In this document: positions 1 through 13,445 of the stretch, piece by piece | Layout of the letters: every line of letters begins with the position of its first letter | Position numbering within the stretch: position 1 is the first letter of the stretch | Source of the DNA: Struthio camelus | Taxonomy: Eukaryota > Chordata > Aves > Struthioniformes > Struthionidae | Assembly (NCBI RefSeq): GCF_040807025.1 | Contig: NC_090953.1 | Span: 21,622,997 to 21,686,996 of the forward strand | DNA length: 64,000 nt | Direction of reading: 5' to 3' | Notes under the pieces: model-generated | The model's database searches: none | Seen by the model: the letters and a program-made list of their open reading frames with translations, nothing else | Told to the model about the DNA's origin: nothing | Translations under genes and position numbers: made by a program

Positions 1-3000
1 GGTTGGGACTTGCTTTTAGAAGGCACAAAGTTTCAACTCATCCATCAAAACGAATAGTAAAACTTTTCTCTCCAGCATGATCACTCTCACATGTTTTAAC
101 AGGATTTACATATGTCCCTTGCTGTTGTGGTTTCAGATGTATAGGACAATCGGCAAGGACCTTGTTTATGACCTGACGCACCAAAACTGAAGTCCTGTAA
201 TATTTGAGTTCTAGGAAAACACCTTTGGCAGTTGGTTAGTAAAAAACTGTTTAGTTATGAGCAGCCAAATAATGATCACATATTCTAAGCAACTATTTTA
301 GGCCTGATTGTGGCCTTTTTAGTTTGGTATCCATATCTGATTCTGCAGATTTTCATGTGTCCATGCTCTAACATGTGCATATTGGTAGGCTTTTCTATGC
401 CAAACATCGCCCAAGTAGCTAGTTAATTCACAAGCGTCTGCAGTCAACACCTGTATAGAGTAAGATGCCGTTCTCACAATGGTAGAGTACAAAGGCATCA
501 GGGATTTTATGCCTTTTTTTTGCCCAGAACGCTTGCATTCTTATGCTTGCATCTGAGTCCTGTGAAGTTATGATGCATAGTGGCAAGGAAGACAAGAAAA
601 AACATCTTTTTTTCTGATCTCTGCAGACGAATGTTTGAACAGGACACTGGCTTGGGAGACAGGGAGGAGGGAAAGAGTTTCCTCCAGCTGCTGTGGGACA
701 CTCTGCCTGACCAAGCTGCTCACAATTCACTAATGGTGGAACGAAGGCAAAATGGTTCCAGCTTCTGCATGTGTTATTTGCACCAGTGTAAGTGTGTTTC
801 TAGTTCTATGCTACTTAGGGATTCTCTTTAAAAAGTGACAAACCAGTTAGGTGCTTAAATCGGCTGTTACCCTACCTTTTGCTAGATTAGGTGACCGGAA
901 ACTGACTCGATGGTGTGGCATCTTTGTAACTTTAAGGAGCTTTTTGATATAACTTTTACAGGATCTAGCTTTTGAGAATAAATAGTGAGGAAACTCAATT
1001 AGTACCTTTCATTCATTGGCAGTAGGTGCAAAGAAAGTTTGTAATAAGCAGCTCGGACACTGTCAGAAGCCTCTAGTTGTATTTTGTAAGTGTTTGTGCC
1101 TATGTATTTTTGTATCACCATCTAGAATATATTTACATAAATAGACACTTGAATGCTTCAATGCCTAGCATCCATTTGCATGGGTTGCTAGCAGGCCAAC
1201 TCTATGGACGCGCATTTGGGTCAACCAGCCAATTACTTTGCCACTTATCTTCATGTCACTGCCCTGCTTTGTTATCGCAGCCTTCAATGCCACTTCTGTC
1301 TCCATCAACACTGTCTCATTCATGCTATTTGCTTGATGACTTTGCTGGGCAACCTCTTTCGTGTCCTTGTCTCCTTGTGAGAGGGGCTTATTCTTCTTCA
1401 GCTTCGTTGTCTGGCTCACAAATCCTTGTGAATCAAATCGACGGTATTAATCTTACACAGGGGAGCTATGCTGGAGGATAAATGACAGTGCTCTGCATGC
1501 TCTGGCTCCCATGGAAGTCAGAGTGAGGAGGACTAAGCATGGCACATCATCAAATATTACGTTCAGCTACCTCTATATGAGATGCTTGAATCAAACCATA
1601 TGATAAGTTTGTTAAATCTTGTGTCATTTGCTGGCTGTGGAAGCCTATTTTACAGTGGTGATTCAACATACTATTCCTGCACAGCAAAAGCGTATGCTCA
1701 CATCTCATTGATTTTACTAGGTCCTAAGCATGCATGCATTCAAGTGCTCTACTGGATCAGTTCCACAAATACTTCGTATTACATGCTGTACACTTTCCTC
1801 TGCTACTGTGAGTTCCCATCATGACCGTTTCACTCACGTTTGACATTGCGTCGGTGATGTGTGTTTCATATAATGAAAAGAATTCCTGACTTCTAACGAG
1901 GTGATTGTTTGCCTGTTTTGGACCACCTGTGGTTAGTGATGTGTTGGCGAGATAAGCAGAAGCATGCTGTGAGGAAGCCATGGATGTTGTACATGAGGTG
2001 ATCATCATCTAGGTCCCAAGCTTTCTAGGTGAGATATAGAACCAAAAAAAGCAGAGGGAAAACTCTCCTGATTTCAGTGAACTTCAGATTGACCTCTGTG
2101 ACTGGAGGATTGTTGCCAACGGCACAAAGCACTGCACTGAAATTGGACACTCTGATCTCAAGGCAGGCTTCAGTTTTCTGAGTTTTCCCTGGTGGGAAAA
2201 CCTATCCTTTAGGAATTGTAACATTTGATTAATTTGTGAGATGACACGAGGAACCCTGAACTTTGGATAAGAGATTCCTGGAGTTTGGTAGCATGGAAAT
2301 GCCCTCTAAAATGTTAGTGTTCCTCCCGAATGGGACTCAGAAGTTACCAAAACTCTAATGAAAAACTCCCAAGGAAAGGCTTTCTTGCGGAAGTGGATGG
2401 GTTGAAAATGATACTAACTGTGCAATTTCCCCTGTGGCATCTGCTGTTTGAAGAGTAGACTTAGAGGTGTGACTGACGATGAGGAACCTCTAAATGTGCG
2501 CATCACGTGATGTTTGACAAGGGTGAGTGAAGTGGCTTGTGCACTGCTCAGGAGTCTGTGCCTTCTGCATTTATCTGGAAGAGAGAATGACTAGTTTATG
2601 CAGCTGTACTGAGCTGTATTTGCATTTGTGACCCAGTTAGCTATAGCTCTCGATGCTTCCTAATGGAGGGAAATCATGCACGCCGTTTCTGTGACGACAC
2701 CTGGTGAGACCAAAGAGCAAGTCATCAGAACCATCAGGCCATAGCTGATCCTGCATGAAAACCATTACCCACTGACCTGGAAACTTCTGAGGTCAGGAAT
2801 GAAGAGTGAGCTTTGAGGCCCTTGCAGTACACCATCAAATTTAGAGGTGTGTGGTAAGTCAGTAGATCTCATTTGCTGGTCTTAATTCGTATGTTGGTTT
2901 CCGGCAGTGATTTAGCAGCTTAGTGTTTGAAGTGCTACAATCACCGTACAAATGACAGGGATGTTTCAGATTTGAGTGACATCCCTGGCTGTAACTGGGG

Positions 3001-6000
3001 AATATGAAGCGATAGAGTGTGGGAGTGGTACAACTCCGTGACTGGTAGTTTTACAGTAAAAGCTGTATTGTAGAAATTTTACCACCAAGTAGGGTGGTAA
3101 TAAAAATGTTTGAGTGCTGGCCAGCACAACATTCACCAGTCTAGCACAAACGGACAAATACAGGTCCAGTTCTTGCCCACATGAACACAGTCTTAGAAGC
3201 AGAGAACTACAGTTTTAACTCAGTAGCTCAGTATTGAATAAGAGAGGAGGCAGAAGTGGTACTGTTTGGGTTGCCATTATAAATAGGGATTTTATGAGAA
3301 TGCTTAAAAAGTAGAGGGTTTTATTTTACTTTTTTGCACAACTGGAGCAAGTACATACAAGGGTGCTCAGGTCCTGATCCAGCAGAGAGTTTAGGCATGC
3401 ACTGAGTATGTAAGCACTGAGGTGAAAGCATTTGGAAGCATGATGTCTAAGTATTTTGCTCACTCTGAGTCTTAATAGCAAGAGTTGAAGGTAATAAAAG
3501 CCATGTCCCATCTCCTTAGTGAAAGTGATTGTCCAAATCCTGAAGAGTCAGTTTTAAGGAGATTGCTTCAAATTCTGATGTTTTAGCTGGGCCAGATGTT
3601 TCAGTTCCTGAATTGAGGATGCTCCAAGTGGAGTCTACGTGCATTTTGGCAGTGGGGCCCACTGTGACAGGTGTCACTTTTCAGTATAAAAGGTGCTCTC
3701 TCAGGCATCAGAAGAGAGAGTGGGAAATTCGGGTTCATAGCCGGGTGGTCTGAATGATCCTCTGCAGTATCTTTAGCTTTTGAAAAGCAGCTTTTCCAAC
3801 ACGTGTTTAGAATTGGAATAAATTACAATGTGAAGAAAAACAAACGACAGATTTCCAGTGTAAGAACCAAGGACCAGTCATCTCTTGTTTCCGTACACTG
3901 CTTCCTGTGCCAGGTGTCAGCTTCTGAGGAACTGAATAACGCCCAAGCGAAAGCGTTTGCTGAGAGAGTAATGCGCAAAAGCTAAAAGGGGCTTAGCGAT
4001 GTGGGCTGCAACCTGACAGACTTTGGAGCTTTCAGTCCTGGATAGCTAGAACCTAGTCGTCTTCCCCCGCGATCCCATAAGTGGAAGAGTGGTGAACCTG
4101 ACTGGCTGTTTTTTCTCAGGGCAGTGCATGTTGCATGTGTACCCACCTCTCCTCCTGTGCTGCAGTTCTGCAAAAGACTCCTGTGTAAATCACAGAAGGT
4201 TTCTCTGAATTGCCCCTGATAAAAGCAAGAGAGATGTGGAGTTTCTGGATGCGTTACATTGTTAATAGAAATATGTTATAGGAACCGATGATAAGGTGCT
4301 AATTTAAAATGATGCAGATTCTAAGTCATGGGTGCCAGTGGACAGTTTTGCCTGAGAATGATTAAAAGCAGAAGGGTTTTGGATTGTCTCCAGTGGGCAG
4401 TATATTGAGTTTGATATAGTGCTTAGCTGCTTAAAGAAAATCTCATCTTGTTGAGTAAAGGAAATCTCCTTTTCGTTGCCATCTTTGCATTGGCGTCTGC
4501 CGCAACTGTTTTTGTTGTTGCTGGTTTTTTTCAGTATGAATTGGGTCACTTTCAAGTTGTGCTGCATTAGGGCACAGTAACAAAATCAAATGTGACAGTT
4601 CCCCAAGTGTTTGCTGTTTCCAGGAGGGAGGTGCAAAGCAGCAAAGAGAGGCTCTGCCCTTGAAGGAGTGAAATCTCTTGGAAACACAGTCTCAAATCCT
4701 TCCAAGTGATTCAGTGACCGACTTTTCAGCAAACTGCTGAAAACCTAATTGGGCTATGTTTTGTTTGGTAAAGCAGATCTGAGAGGCAGTCCACAGGCAT
4801 AGGGAAAGATGGGCAGGGAAATCTGAGGTACACACTGAGTTAGCGTGGAAGCTTCCTTCCTTGCAGGCTGATCTAAACTTTCTCAAACTGCCACACTGTG
4901 CAAGAAGAAGGTATGACAGCCCCAGGCTACTGCGCTTTTATTTTACCTGCGGTGAGGTATAGCTGGTGCAGTTCACACAGATCCCTTTGCTGAGGCCAGA
5001 GGAGACGGGCTGAGCAGTATGGGCAGACATGGGGCCCCAGGGAGCCAGAACTTCAGCATGTTCAGCGGGAGAGGAGGGACAGAGGGGAAAGACAGAGTGT
5101 GCGCTCTCTATTACCCACTACGTTGCTGCAGCTTGCTTTTCATGAATTGATGCCGCTCCATACACTGCGGCTGGGGATCCTGATCACCCCTCTTTCTAGA
5201 GTGCCCACCAGCACCCTTTTAGGTAATTGCCTAAAAACAAGGTGAGAAAACCTAGGGTTTGCTAGATGGTCTGCTTTAAGGCAGTCTAGTCAAGACAACG
5301 AATCTTTTTGACATGGTGCCCAAATCCTTGCGAGAACAGTTATAACCTTTCTTTTTGGAGTTGATATAGTCCCCACCTCTGATGAAAACAAAATCTATGT
5401 TCCATATTCTGGCACATATGTATAATGACTTCTGATCAGAAATATGTTTATCTCACAGTTAAGGTATTTAGAATGTTAATATCATTGCAGCACATTCAAA
5501 TACAAACGTATAAGCCCTGATAATTTAATGCTGTAGGCGTAATACTGATGGGTTTAGGTGCATCTTTCCTTGCAAAATTGTTATAATTAAAAACACAAAT
5601 ATGAGAAGCCCAGAAATGCAGAATTTGCATCCAGTTGCATGCTGTAAGAGGTTCCTATTGCTTTATGTGTGATAACTAAGTCATGTGGAGTATAAAAAGA
5701 TCTATGCCACAAGAATAAGCATTGCAGAAAAATCAGGTTCTAAATAAATAGCTGAGCTACAGAAGAAGGAACAAACTTGAGGATTCAGCACTAACCCAAG
5801 GATCCCGTCCTAGCAGACAGCTGCATATTTCTCTGCTGAGAACCAGATCTCCATCTCTTTGTATGTGGTACAAGCAAATGTCACTTTGGTATTTCTGACT
5901 CCCCGTTGTTTCGAAGATAATACATTCTGCATATAGATGTAGTTGGTCGGTTGTACTTGTAGGTAGAACTGACCTTGTAAAAAGAGTAACAGTTTATAAG

Positions 6001-6149
6001 TATACTTATTGTAGAAAATCATTCTCCTCTCATTCTCACTCATCTTACATTCTTCCCGAGTAACATCATTTCTTCTTGCAATTTCATGTGGACTCACTAT
6101 GCCAATATCTCCTAGATCTACCTTTCTTCATGAAGGCCTCACAGTCCGC
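1..6149. other. Intergenic DNA upstream of CRABP1, part 1
   Basis: No exon of a known gene is recognised on either strand. Open frames are all short, start at arbitrary ATGs and show no family similarity. The sequence is moderately AT-rich. In other amniotes the gene upstream of CRABP1 is WDR61 (SKIC8); none of its WD-repeat coding sequence is visible here. Confidence 0.7.
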
Positions 6150-6730
6150 TGAAGTTCAACCTAGCTAAAAAGAGCTTATCATCTTCCCTATACACTGGCC
6201 CCCTTCTGTCTGCCATATGTATATTTTCTGGTATTCTTTCCCAGTCGCTGAGGAAAACACTATTGTTCAGTGTGTTACTCAGATCTGTTTCTCAGACCTG
6301 GGCTCTGCTTTTGACTTGCCCCTTTTCTATATTATTGCGCAACACCTGTCTCTAGAGATTGTAGGTTCTTTCTCCATAACATCTCTAAGGTATGAGAGCC
6401 ACAGGACTAAAAATTTCCTCCTGGGTCCTGAGTCTCTGCTGTTATGATATTCTTACAATGCTCTGCCTTGATGGCTCAGATTGCTCCATCCAGAAGGCTG
6501 TTACTGTAACCGTTCTCCTGATTCAGCTGCACGGTCTCACTTGTTCTCCTTTCTTTATCACGTTAAACGTAAGCTACTTGTCTTCACTCTCAAGACCATT
6601 CATAGCCAAGAGCTCTGGCCCTCTTATCGTCTGTCACTCAGTGTAATAGGTTCTGCAGTAGTAATGATAACAATTGTGGGCTGCAGTTTGCTCCTCTTTT
6701 TCACATGCAGTAGTATATTATTCTTGGAGT
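6150..6730 (+). mobile_element. Relic of an L2/Jockey-type non-LTR retrotransposon (RT C-terminal region)
   Basis: The conceptual translation on the plus strand carries degraded versions of the conserved region after the RT palm. EENTIVQCVTQICFSDLGSA, followed by FDLPLFY and ITSLR, matches the usual 'xNTILRVSQxRNLGVIFDSSLSF...HNISKIR' segment of L2-like LINEs. Further on, IQKAV and a frame-shifted HVKRKLLVFTLKTIHS correspond to 'IQNAAA...YRIKCKLLVFTFKALHG'. Several frameshifts separate these blocks. I recognise the family from its protein pattern; subfamily and exact ends are not determined. Confidence 0.55.
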
Positions 6731-9700
6731 AGCCTATTTGGTTTCAGTAGGCCTACTTGAGAGATTGCAGACAACCCTTCTGAGTAAGGGCAGGAAAATC
6801 TGTTCTGAGTTATTATGATACCAAAAATAATCTCCAGATGATTTCATTCAAAATCAGAATCCTCTGAAATAGTAAAGTAACAAGAACAGATGTATCCACA
6901 TGTCAACATGCATTACAAACGAAGTAAATAGATGCCACTGAATAAAAGCCCTGACTGCTGTAACATCCATCAGCTCCTGTTTTATAATAACTGGAGAAAG
7001 AAAATTATGGCTAAGTAGCATAGTTAATTAAGCTCAGATATATTGAGAACTACAGTTTTGCACCATTAGCTTTTTAGAAAGCTTTCAGAGACAGATATCA
7101 GTAGAACTATAAATGGTATTGCTGGACCAATAAGCTGATTTATTAATCTTTGATCTCCCTGTGCCCAGGGCTACCCTCTTGCTAGCTTATAGTAGTCATT
7201 CTTGGTAATGATAAAACTCTGTAAGAATGAGCATTAATGAGCGTTTAATTAAATGTCATCAAATAAATTAGAAGTAGCTCTTGTGGCCACAGAGAATCAC
7301 ACAATCATTGAGAGGTGATTGAAGTTAACAGTTTCACTGAACAAACCTACTCCTTTTGAGACCAGGATTTAGGCTCCTAGGAGAGAGGTTGAAATTCATT
7401 GTCATGAGACCATGCATGAGGAAGAGTGGTGCTCCTTTGTATGGTTATTTGTACAGTGAATAAAGTTTTGTTTCTGTCTGTACTATGCTGAATTAGAAAA
7501 TTAGCACTAGAGTAGGAAGTAATTCGAAACTTGGAAATAATTAAAGGCAGTTTTGAAGAAGAGATAAGGTGAAAAAAATGGTGTTTGTAGAATCCGTGAT
7601 GCAAAAAGACTTCTTAAACTCAGAAAGGGGTACAAATAACTAATTAGCTCCTTGCTTTTGTTATTTATCTTTGAGTATATTCCCCCATTTTCAATTGCAT
7701 TAAGAGCTCAGTCACTAAAGGGTACCTTTCTGTGCTGGTGGAAAAATATTCATATAATGAAAATGATGTCAAATTGCTCAATTTTCATAATGTTCCAGAT
7801 AAAACACTGGTTTTTATGAAAGCTTACTTAGCATTGAAATCACAGTCTCGTAGATAAAGTATTATTACTCCAGCTATAGGACTGCACAGTTCTGTGTATT
7901 AGGGCAAAACAGTGAGGAAGTGCTGTATATAAAAGCATATATATGTATATGAAAGAAGCATTCCTTTGTGGTTTTTGACAGGCAAAGTTATTAGATATCA
8001 GTACAGCAGCATATCTGTTCTGATAGGAGCTAATCGTCACAGAACTGTTCCAAGTGACAAAGAAATAACAATTTCCTGGAGCAGCAGAACACATTAGCAT
8101 CTGCAGTGGAAATCTTTGTTTCTGCCCCATTGCCCCCGCAGTGCTCAGTGCTGCTGGGGTTCCTCTGCAAGCGTGAAAGTGCAGTAGTCTCTTTTTTATT
8201 TTCTCTTCTTGCCTGACATGCAGGCTCAGTCTGTCAGTGTGCTTCCTGTGAGGACAGGGCTATCACAAGTATTTTGTAGACTTGATTTCCAAATTCCTAT
8301 TCTTTATTAAGTTTCAAGTCTGGCACCTCATTTAAAAGTGTGACTTCTCTTTCTTTAACAAATGCTATCACTATAAATATGCACACTGGCAAGATACAGC
8401 TGGTAGAAAACCAAATTAATTTAAAGCAATTAGTTTAAAACAGAGGTAGGTGCTGCACCTATCCCTGAGTCCTCCTGCAGGTCTGTGGCTTTGCAAACTT
8501 TTTTTTTTTTTTTAGAATTTTTTCCCTGTCTGGTAGCTTTGGTAGAGGTATAAAAGGAAAAGTGGCATTTTATCAGAAGAATATAGAGAAAAATCACTTC
8601 TCCACGCCTGTAACATAAATAGAGTGGCATTAAAATGGTAGACTCCTGTAGTACCACTCTCTTCATGTTGTAGGCTGGGAGGAGTGATTTTTTCTTTATC
8701 TTCTTCTGATAAAATTCCAAATATTGATTATTTCTTTCTTTCCCAAGAGTGAAGCAATCAGAGGGGGGGAAACGCCAAGAATTTAAAAACTGTTCCAATG
8801 TATTGACTTGTATGCCTGATGTTTTTTTTTAAATAAATGTTTCCAGTACTCCCATCATCTTTTTACACATGCACACAGTGGTTATCCTAATATTCTCATC
8901 TGCTGCAACACCACATGGTGTCTAGAGACTACAAAGAGTCAATCGAGCGGAGTAACTCCAAAGCCGGCAGTGGTATGAATAAATGACCTCCTCCTTTCTA
9001 TTGCTGTCAGTGCCCAAGGCCAGGAAATGAAAGGTTTTAATCTATTCTGAAACCAGCGTGTTGATGTGCTGCTGCTGGGCTGCGACAAGCAGCAGTAAGC
9101 AGTTTTCTAGATACAATAGTCAGGGCTGTCATACACTTAGGGCTATGTGAGCTCCAGCTGGCCTTACATGCTACTTACGTTCCACTTGGGTACACGTTCA
9201 GAATTGTGAGGCCATGGTGCAGATCTTTATTTCCAGCTTACTAAAAGCCAACATCTGAGCCAGAAATCAAGTTACAAATCCTGCAGGGTACTGAGGACTT
9301 CTGATTCTTGCTAAGCACTGCCACGGCCTTCAGGAAGCATTTCCCTCATACTGATCCAGTATTAGCCTCACATAGGCAGTCAGCTGTCTTATTTGTCTTC
9401 TGAGTGTCATTTAACCTTTCCGCTCTTGTCTCCCTTTTTCTCATCATTGTGAATCCGTTCTATATTTAACGTGGTAGCCCCCCAACTCTTCTTGCTGGGT
9501 GCGGCTAATGTCGTAGTGTCCACAGGAAGGAACAGCATTTGAGAGCTGGCTATACAGACTGGTTCCCTCAGCTGGGATGTACAGTGTGACTGCTCAGATC
9601 CTTCACTATCTTTTTTGCCCTGTCCCAGCCTTTTGCAAGGTTGGGAACTCCATCTGAAATGCACGCCAGCTGAATTGGCTATGGGAGTTGTTTCAGATGT

Positions 9701-12649
9701 GTGAGATAATGGCTGAAGCTAGTTATACGGGCCATATATTTCTGAGGTTTCTCCCAACTAGTTGCAAAAGTGACTAACATTTTGCTCTGTATTACACTAT
9801 ATATAGTGTATGTCATGCTACTTAGTGCATGTGAATGCAGTAAACCAGGCCCTTTAGAACTGTCAGATAAAACAGAATTCAAAACTTTTAGCCAGCAGCA
9901 AACCAGGCTGTCACAGTCATTAGAGTAAAAACATGGAAAGTGCATTAGGGATTATTGTGAAAGTATATTCTGTCTAATCACAGCTGCAGGCAGTATCTTT
10001 CTGAAGCAAGAAATAAATCAGTAGAATGCAGGTCTGAGTTAGCAGCAGCAAGTCAGGGGGAGCTTTTATGCTCCCTAGAAGAGATAGATGGATCTCATAT
10101 TTTTAGTATTTGTAATTGTTGTAATGAGTTAAAGTAAACGTTTCATTTTTACGCTATGATGCTTAGTCCATTTCCCAAAGGCAAATATTGTTTCCGGAAC
10201 TGTAATACCTTAAAACCATAACCAGTGAGGTGTTCTTTTGCACCAGCAAAGCTCTCACATGAATAACAGTGGACAAAAATAATTGTAGGTGGTGTCACTA
10301 TCTGGCCTTGTGCCCCTTGCTGTGAGAGCACCAGTCCCTGCTGACTGAACCAAAGTGCTGAATCCCATGCAGTTCTTGGGTCCCTCTGTTGGGCAATGTT
10401 CCTACCTTTCAGTTTCGCACTTACAGGTGCAGCTGCTGTTTCTGGCACCTGGAAGTAGTGGTATCTGCCATCCCCTAGTCTAATAGCTAGACACTGACAC
10501 CTAAGCCACAGTCTTCTCAAGTCCTTAGTATATCAGGCCCTCAGATATATTTGTTCCAGAACCTTTTCTCCTGGGAGATCATTGATTGCAGTTAGACCTT
10601 CTGCAGCACTGTTGCAGTAAACTGGCCATAGAGTATTTGAAAAGGAATTTCTCAACCACAATTGCTTTATTCTTACAAGGCAGTGAGTTCTGATTGCTGG
10701 AGCACAATAAACTCCTGAATATGGTCAGGTTGCCTCGTTATTTACTAACCTTTCCCTCTAATTCTTAGAAAGCCTTCCTCATCATCTTGCTTCTAATGGT
10801 GAAACATGTCTTTGTTCAGGAAAGCAGCATCCATTAATAACCTCTCTCAGTTGGTCAAGCTAAGTTTTTTTCTTTTCATTACTGCTGCCCTAGCAGCAAT
10901 AAATTCAGACCATGGGACTTCAGAAACAAAAAAAAAGCGGTAGAGTCCATTCAAAGTCAGTGGCAGTATAGGCAGAACCTCTCTTGTTCCAGAAAGGAAG
11001 ATACATTCGGTCTAATGGCTTTCTGTCATAACTCCTTAGGCGAAATCAGAATCAGAATCAATCTACTACAATGTCCTCATTTGCAGCTGTGATCATTTGG
11101 GTTATGTCTCTGACGTAGGAGCTCCGTTTTGTTCCATAAATTCTGCTTAGGCTTGTAGCCTTCTTTTTAGCAGAGGTTCAACATTCTGGGTCCAAGATAT
11201 ATACATTGATTTGTTTATGCCACGAAAATATCATTCACATTTACTTGTGAATGGAAGAAAGTAAACAGAATTGCATCTTTGTAGAGCAGATGGCATAATG
11301 GGGACCTAATCTTGGGAGGTCTTTTAAATGCAAATATTAAAAAACAGTGCACAGTTAAAAAGACTAGTGTTGTCTATGTTCACAGGCCCTTTTATGACAT
11401 AGGTTGGCTATTTACATGGAACTATTGAATTATTTTTCTAAGTGTAGACTTAGGATTGCTTTTAAGATGTTCATATAATACCAGTTCTCCTTTTTTAAAC
11501 TTTAGCTCTAAATGATCAAACAGACAATGACATTCAAAAATTTATTTCTATTATAAGAGGAGAATCTCTTGTGTGGCCTGGAAAGCTATAGCCATCTGAC
11601 ACTCTGGCAGCAGAAATTGAGTTCAGATGAGGAGAGTGTACAGCAATTAGTGGTAAAAAGGAAGAGCTTAGCTTATTGCTTTGAAATCTGCTGTTTAGGA
11701 TTGCTGTTTAGATTTCTGAAATGGAAAGATGCAGCAGCTTTTTGCAAAATAAATCAGTGGTACATTAAAATAAAAAGTGAAATGTTCAAAAGAATCTAAG
11801 TTACTAAGGAGCCTAAATAACCTAGCAATCTAAATGATTTATGGGTGATTCAGGGTATTTTGAACATTTTAATCAGAAGTTTTGCTCTGGACTCTGTTCA
11901 TGGATTTGCATCTATGCAACTTCACTGTGGTCCCCTTTTCTGTCCTCTCTGTTCTGCAAATTAGAGAGATCTTATCACCACAATCAAAGTTAAAGTTTAC
12001 AAATTCCCCTGTGGCAATATGGTAATCTTTGTGTGTCACCTCTTACAAAAATACCCTCCTGAAATTCGGTTGCAGTATCTCAGCAACCCCTACTTTAAGG
12101 GATGGTGTCTTGAAGTTACTCCCCTTGACATAACATCTTCCCTTTCCCTCGTATTTCCCCTCTTAACTTTACTGATGTAAGATGCACATAGGGGACTGCC
12201 CAAGACTGAATACCTCTATGACACAGATGGAAGAGCTGCATGTGGGTGCAGTGATGTGGAACATGCTCTTCACTAGGTGGTGCTGATGGGAGAGACTACA
12301 ACCTCCTTTGTACCATAGTGAATTTACTCCCATTATGCTTAAAATAAGAGGAGTGCAAAGAAATTTTGAGACAAACAGAGTGCAGGTTTCTTAGATTTTG
12401 AATAGGCTCTCTTGAGGAGGAGACACTTAAGAAAAATGAGACTAAATCTGTGGAAAGCGCCTCCTTTGTACTAAAGGGTGGCATGAATGTCAAAATGTGT
12501 GTGCTTTTCCTAAGGGACTGAAGCCCCTAGTAGCCCCCATTTTTGGCCAGAATTTCTGCTCTTCCATGGCGTATTATACAAAGATCCCTCATCCTGTACA
12601 ACCATTCAGAGCATCAGGCTTGTTACGTCTTGCCTAAAGATAAAGGAAA

Positions 12650-12700
12650 GAATTTTCAAAAATAGGTACTTACAGCTGCCCATAAGCACTTTTGAAAATC
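12650..12700. repeat. Imperfect inverted repeat, possible MITE relic
   Basis: GAATTTTCAAAAATAGGTAC on the left and CATAAGCACTTTTGAAAATC on the right are imperfect reverse complements around a short spacer. TTTTCAAAAGTGCTTA-type palindromes are common in old amniote repeats. No transposase is present. Confidence 0.35.
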
Positions 12701-13368
12701 ATGCAGATTCTAAGCTATAAATTTAGAAGGCTAAATTCCTTTTCAAATTTTTGCTCAGACTGTTCACATTTCATTGCTTTCAGCCAGTCATCTAAGCACA
12801 GAGCAAGGCATGTTTGTAGAGGTGCTGGGCACCTTCTCTTTCCATTAACATCAGTGGAAGCTTAGATGATAATTAATTCTGAAGACTGAGGTTCTTTTAT
12901 TTAGGAACTTCATCTTACGGTTTGCTACAGTTTTCAACATCCCAGTTTGGAAATTGTGAATATAACCCTTAGATCCCTAGAGATGACCCCTCAAATCTTA
13001 AATGATGAGGAAGTGCCTCAAGTTATCTTGATGCTTTCCAGATAATGTTTAGACAAAGAATGTCTGCGTTATTCCTTTTCAGTCTGAAATCTGCAGATCT
13101 AGTACTAGGGAGGAAGCCTGAAAAACAATGACCTCCTTGTCGGAGACTCTGGTTTCAGTTGGGAACGGTCACTTGGCCTGTTTAGTTAATAAGACCCAGA
13201 AACCTTCAGAATGAGAAAGAGCAAAGGATGTTAGTTTAGAAGGTCAGAGGGTTAACAATGGAAGGAGCAGTTGTTCGCAAGGTCATTTTCTGAGCAAAAT
13301 TTAGCAGGACAAAACTGACATAGGAGAATGATGGATAGGAGTCAGAATACCTACAACTTACATGTATC

Positions 13369-13445
13369 TGGACCTGATCCTCTGACGGTGCAAATCGGTG
13401 TATCTTCAGTGGAACTGGTAGTGTTACAGTAATTTATACTGGTAA
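13369..13445. repeat. Short relic of an old interspersed repeat
   Basis: The order GACCTGATCCTCTGACGGTG, TCTTCAGTGGAACTGG and GTAATTTATACTGG resembles an old amniote repeat with imperfect internal inverted symmetry. Related pieces occur at 17360, 22321 and 35792. By eye only. Confidence 0.4.

Noticed and set aside
2470..2530. Possible box C/D snoRNA (GATGAGG and later GA/CTGA-like motifs)
   Set aside because: The C and D boxes are not canonical, there is no terminal stem, and no host intron is identified.
7290..7335. AGAATCACACAATCATTGAG resembling an inverted CR1 3' end
   Set aside because: No CR1 body follows on either side; too short to separate from chance.
10149..10520. 123-codon minus-strand open frame
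   Set aside because: No similarity recognised, no nearby promoter or splice structure; probably chance or an unrecognised old repeat.
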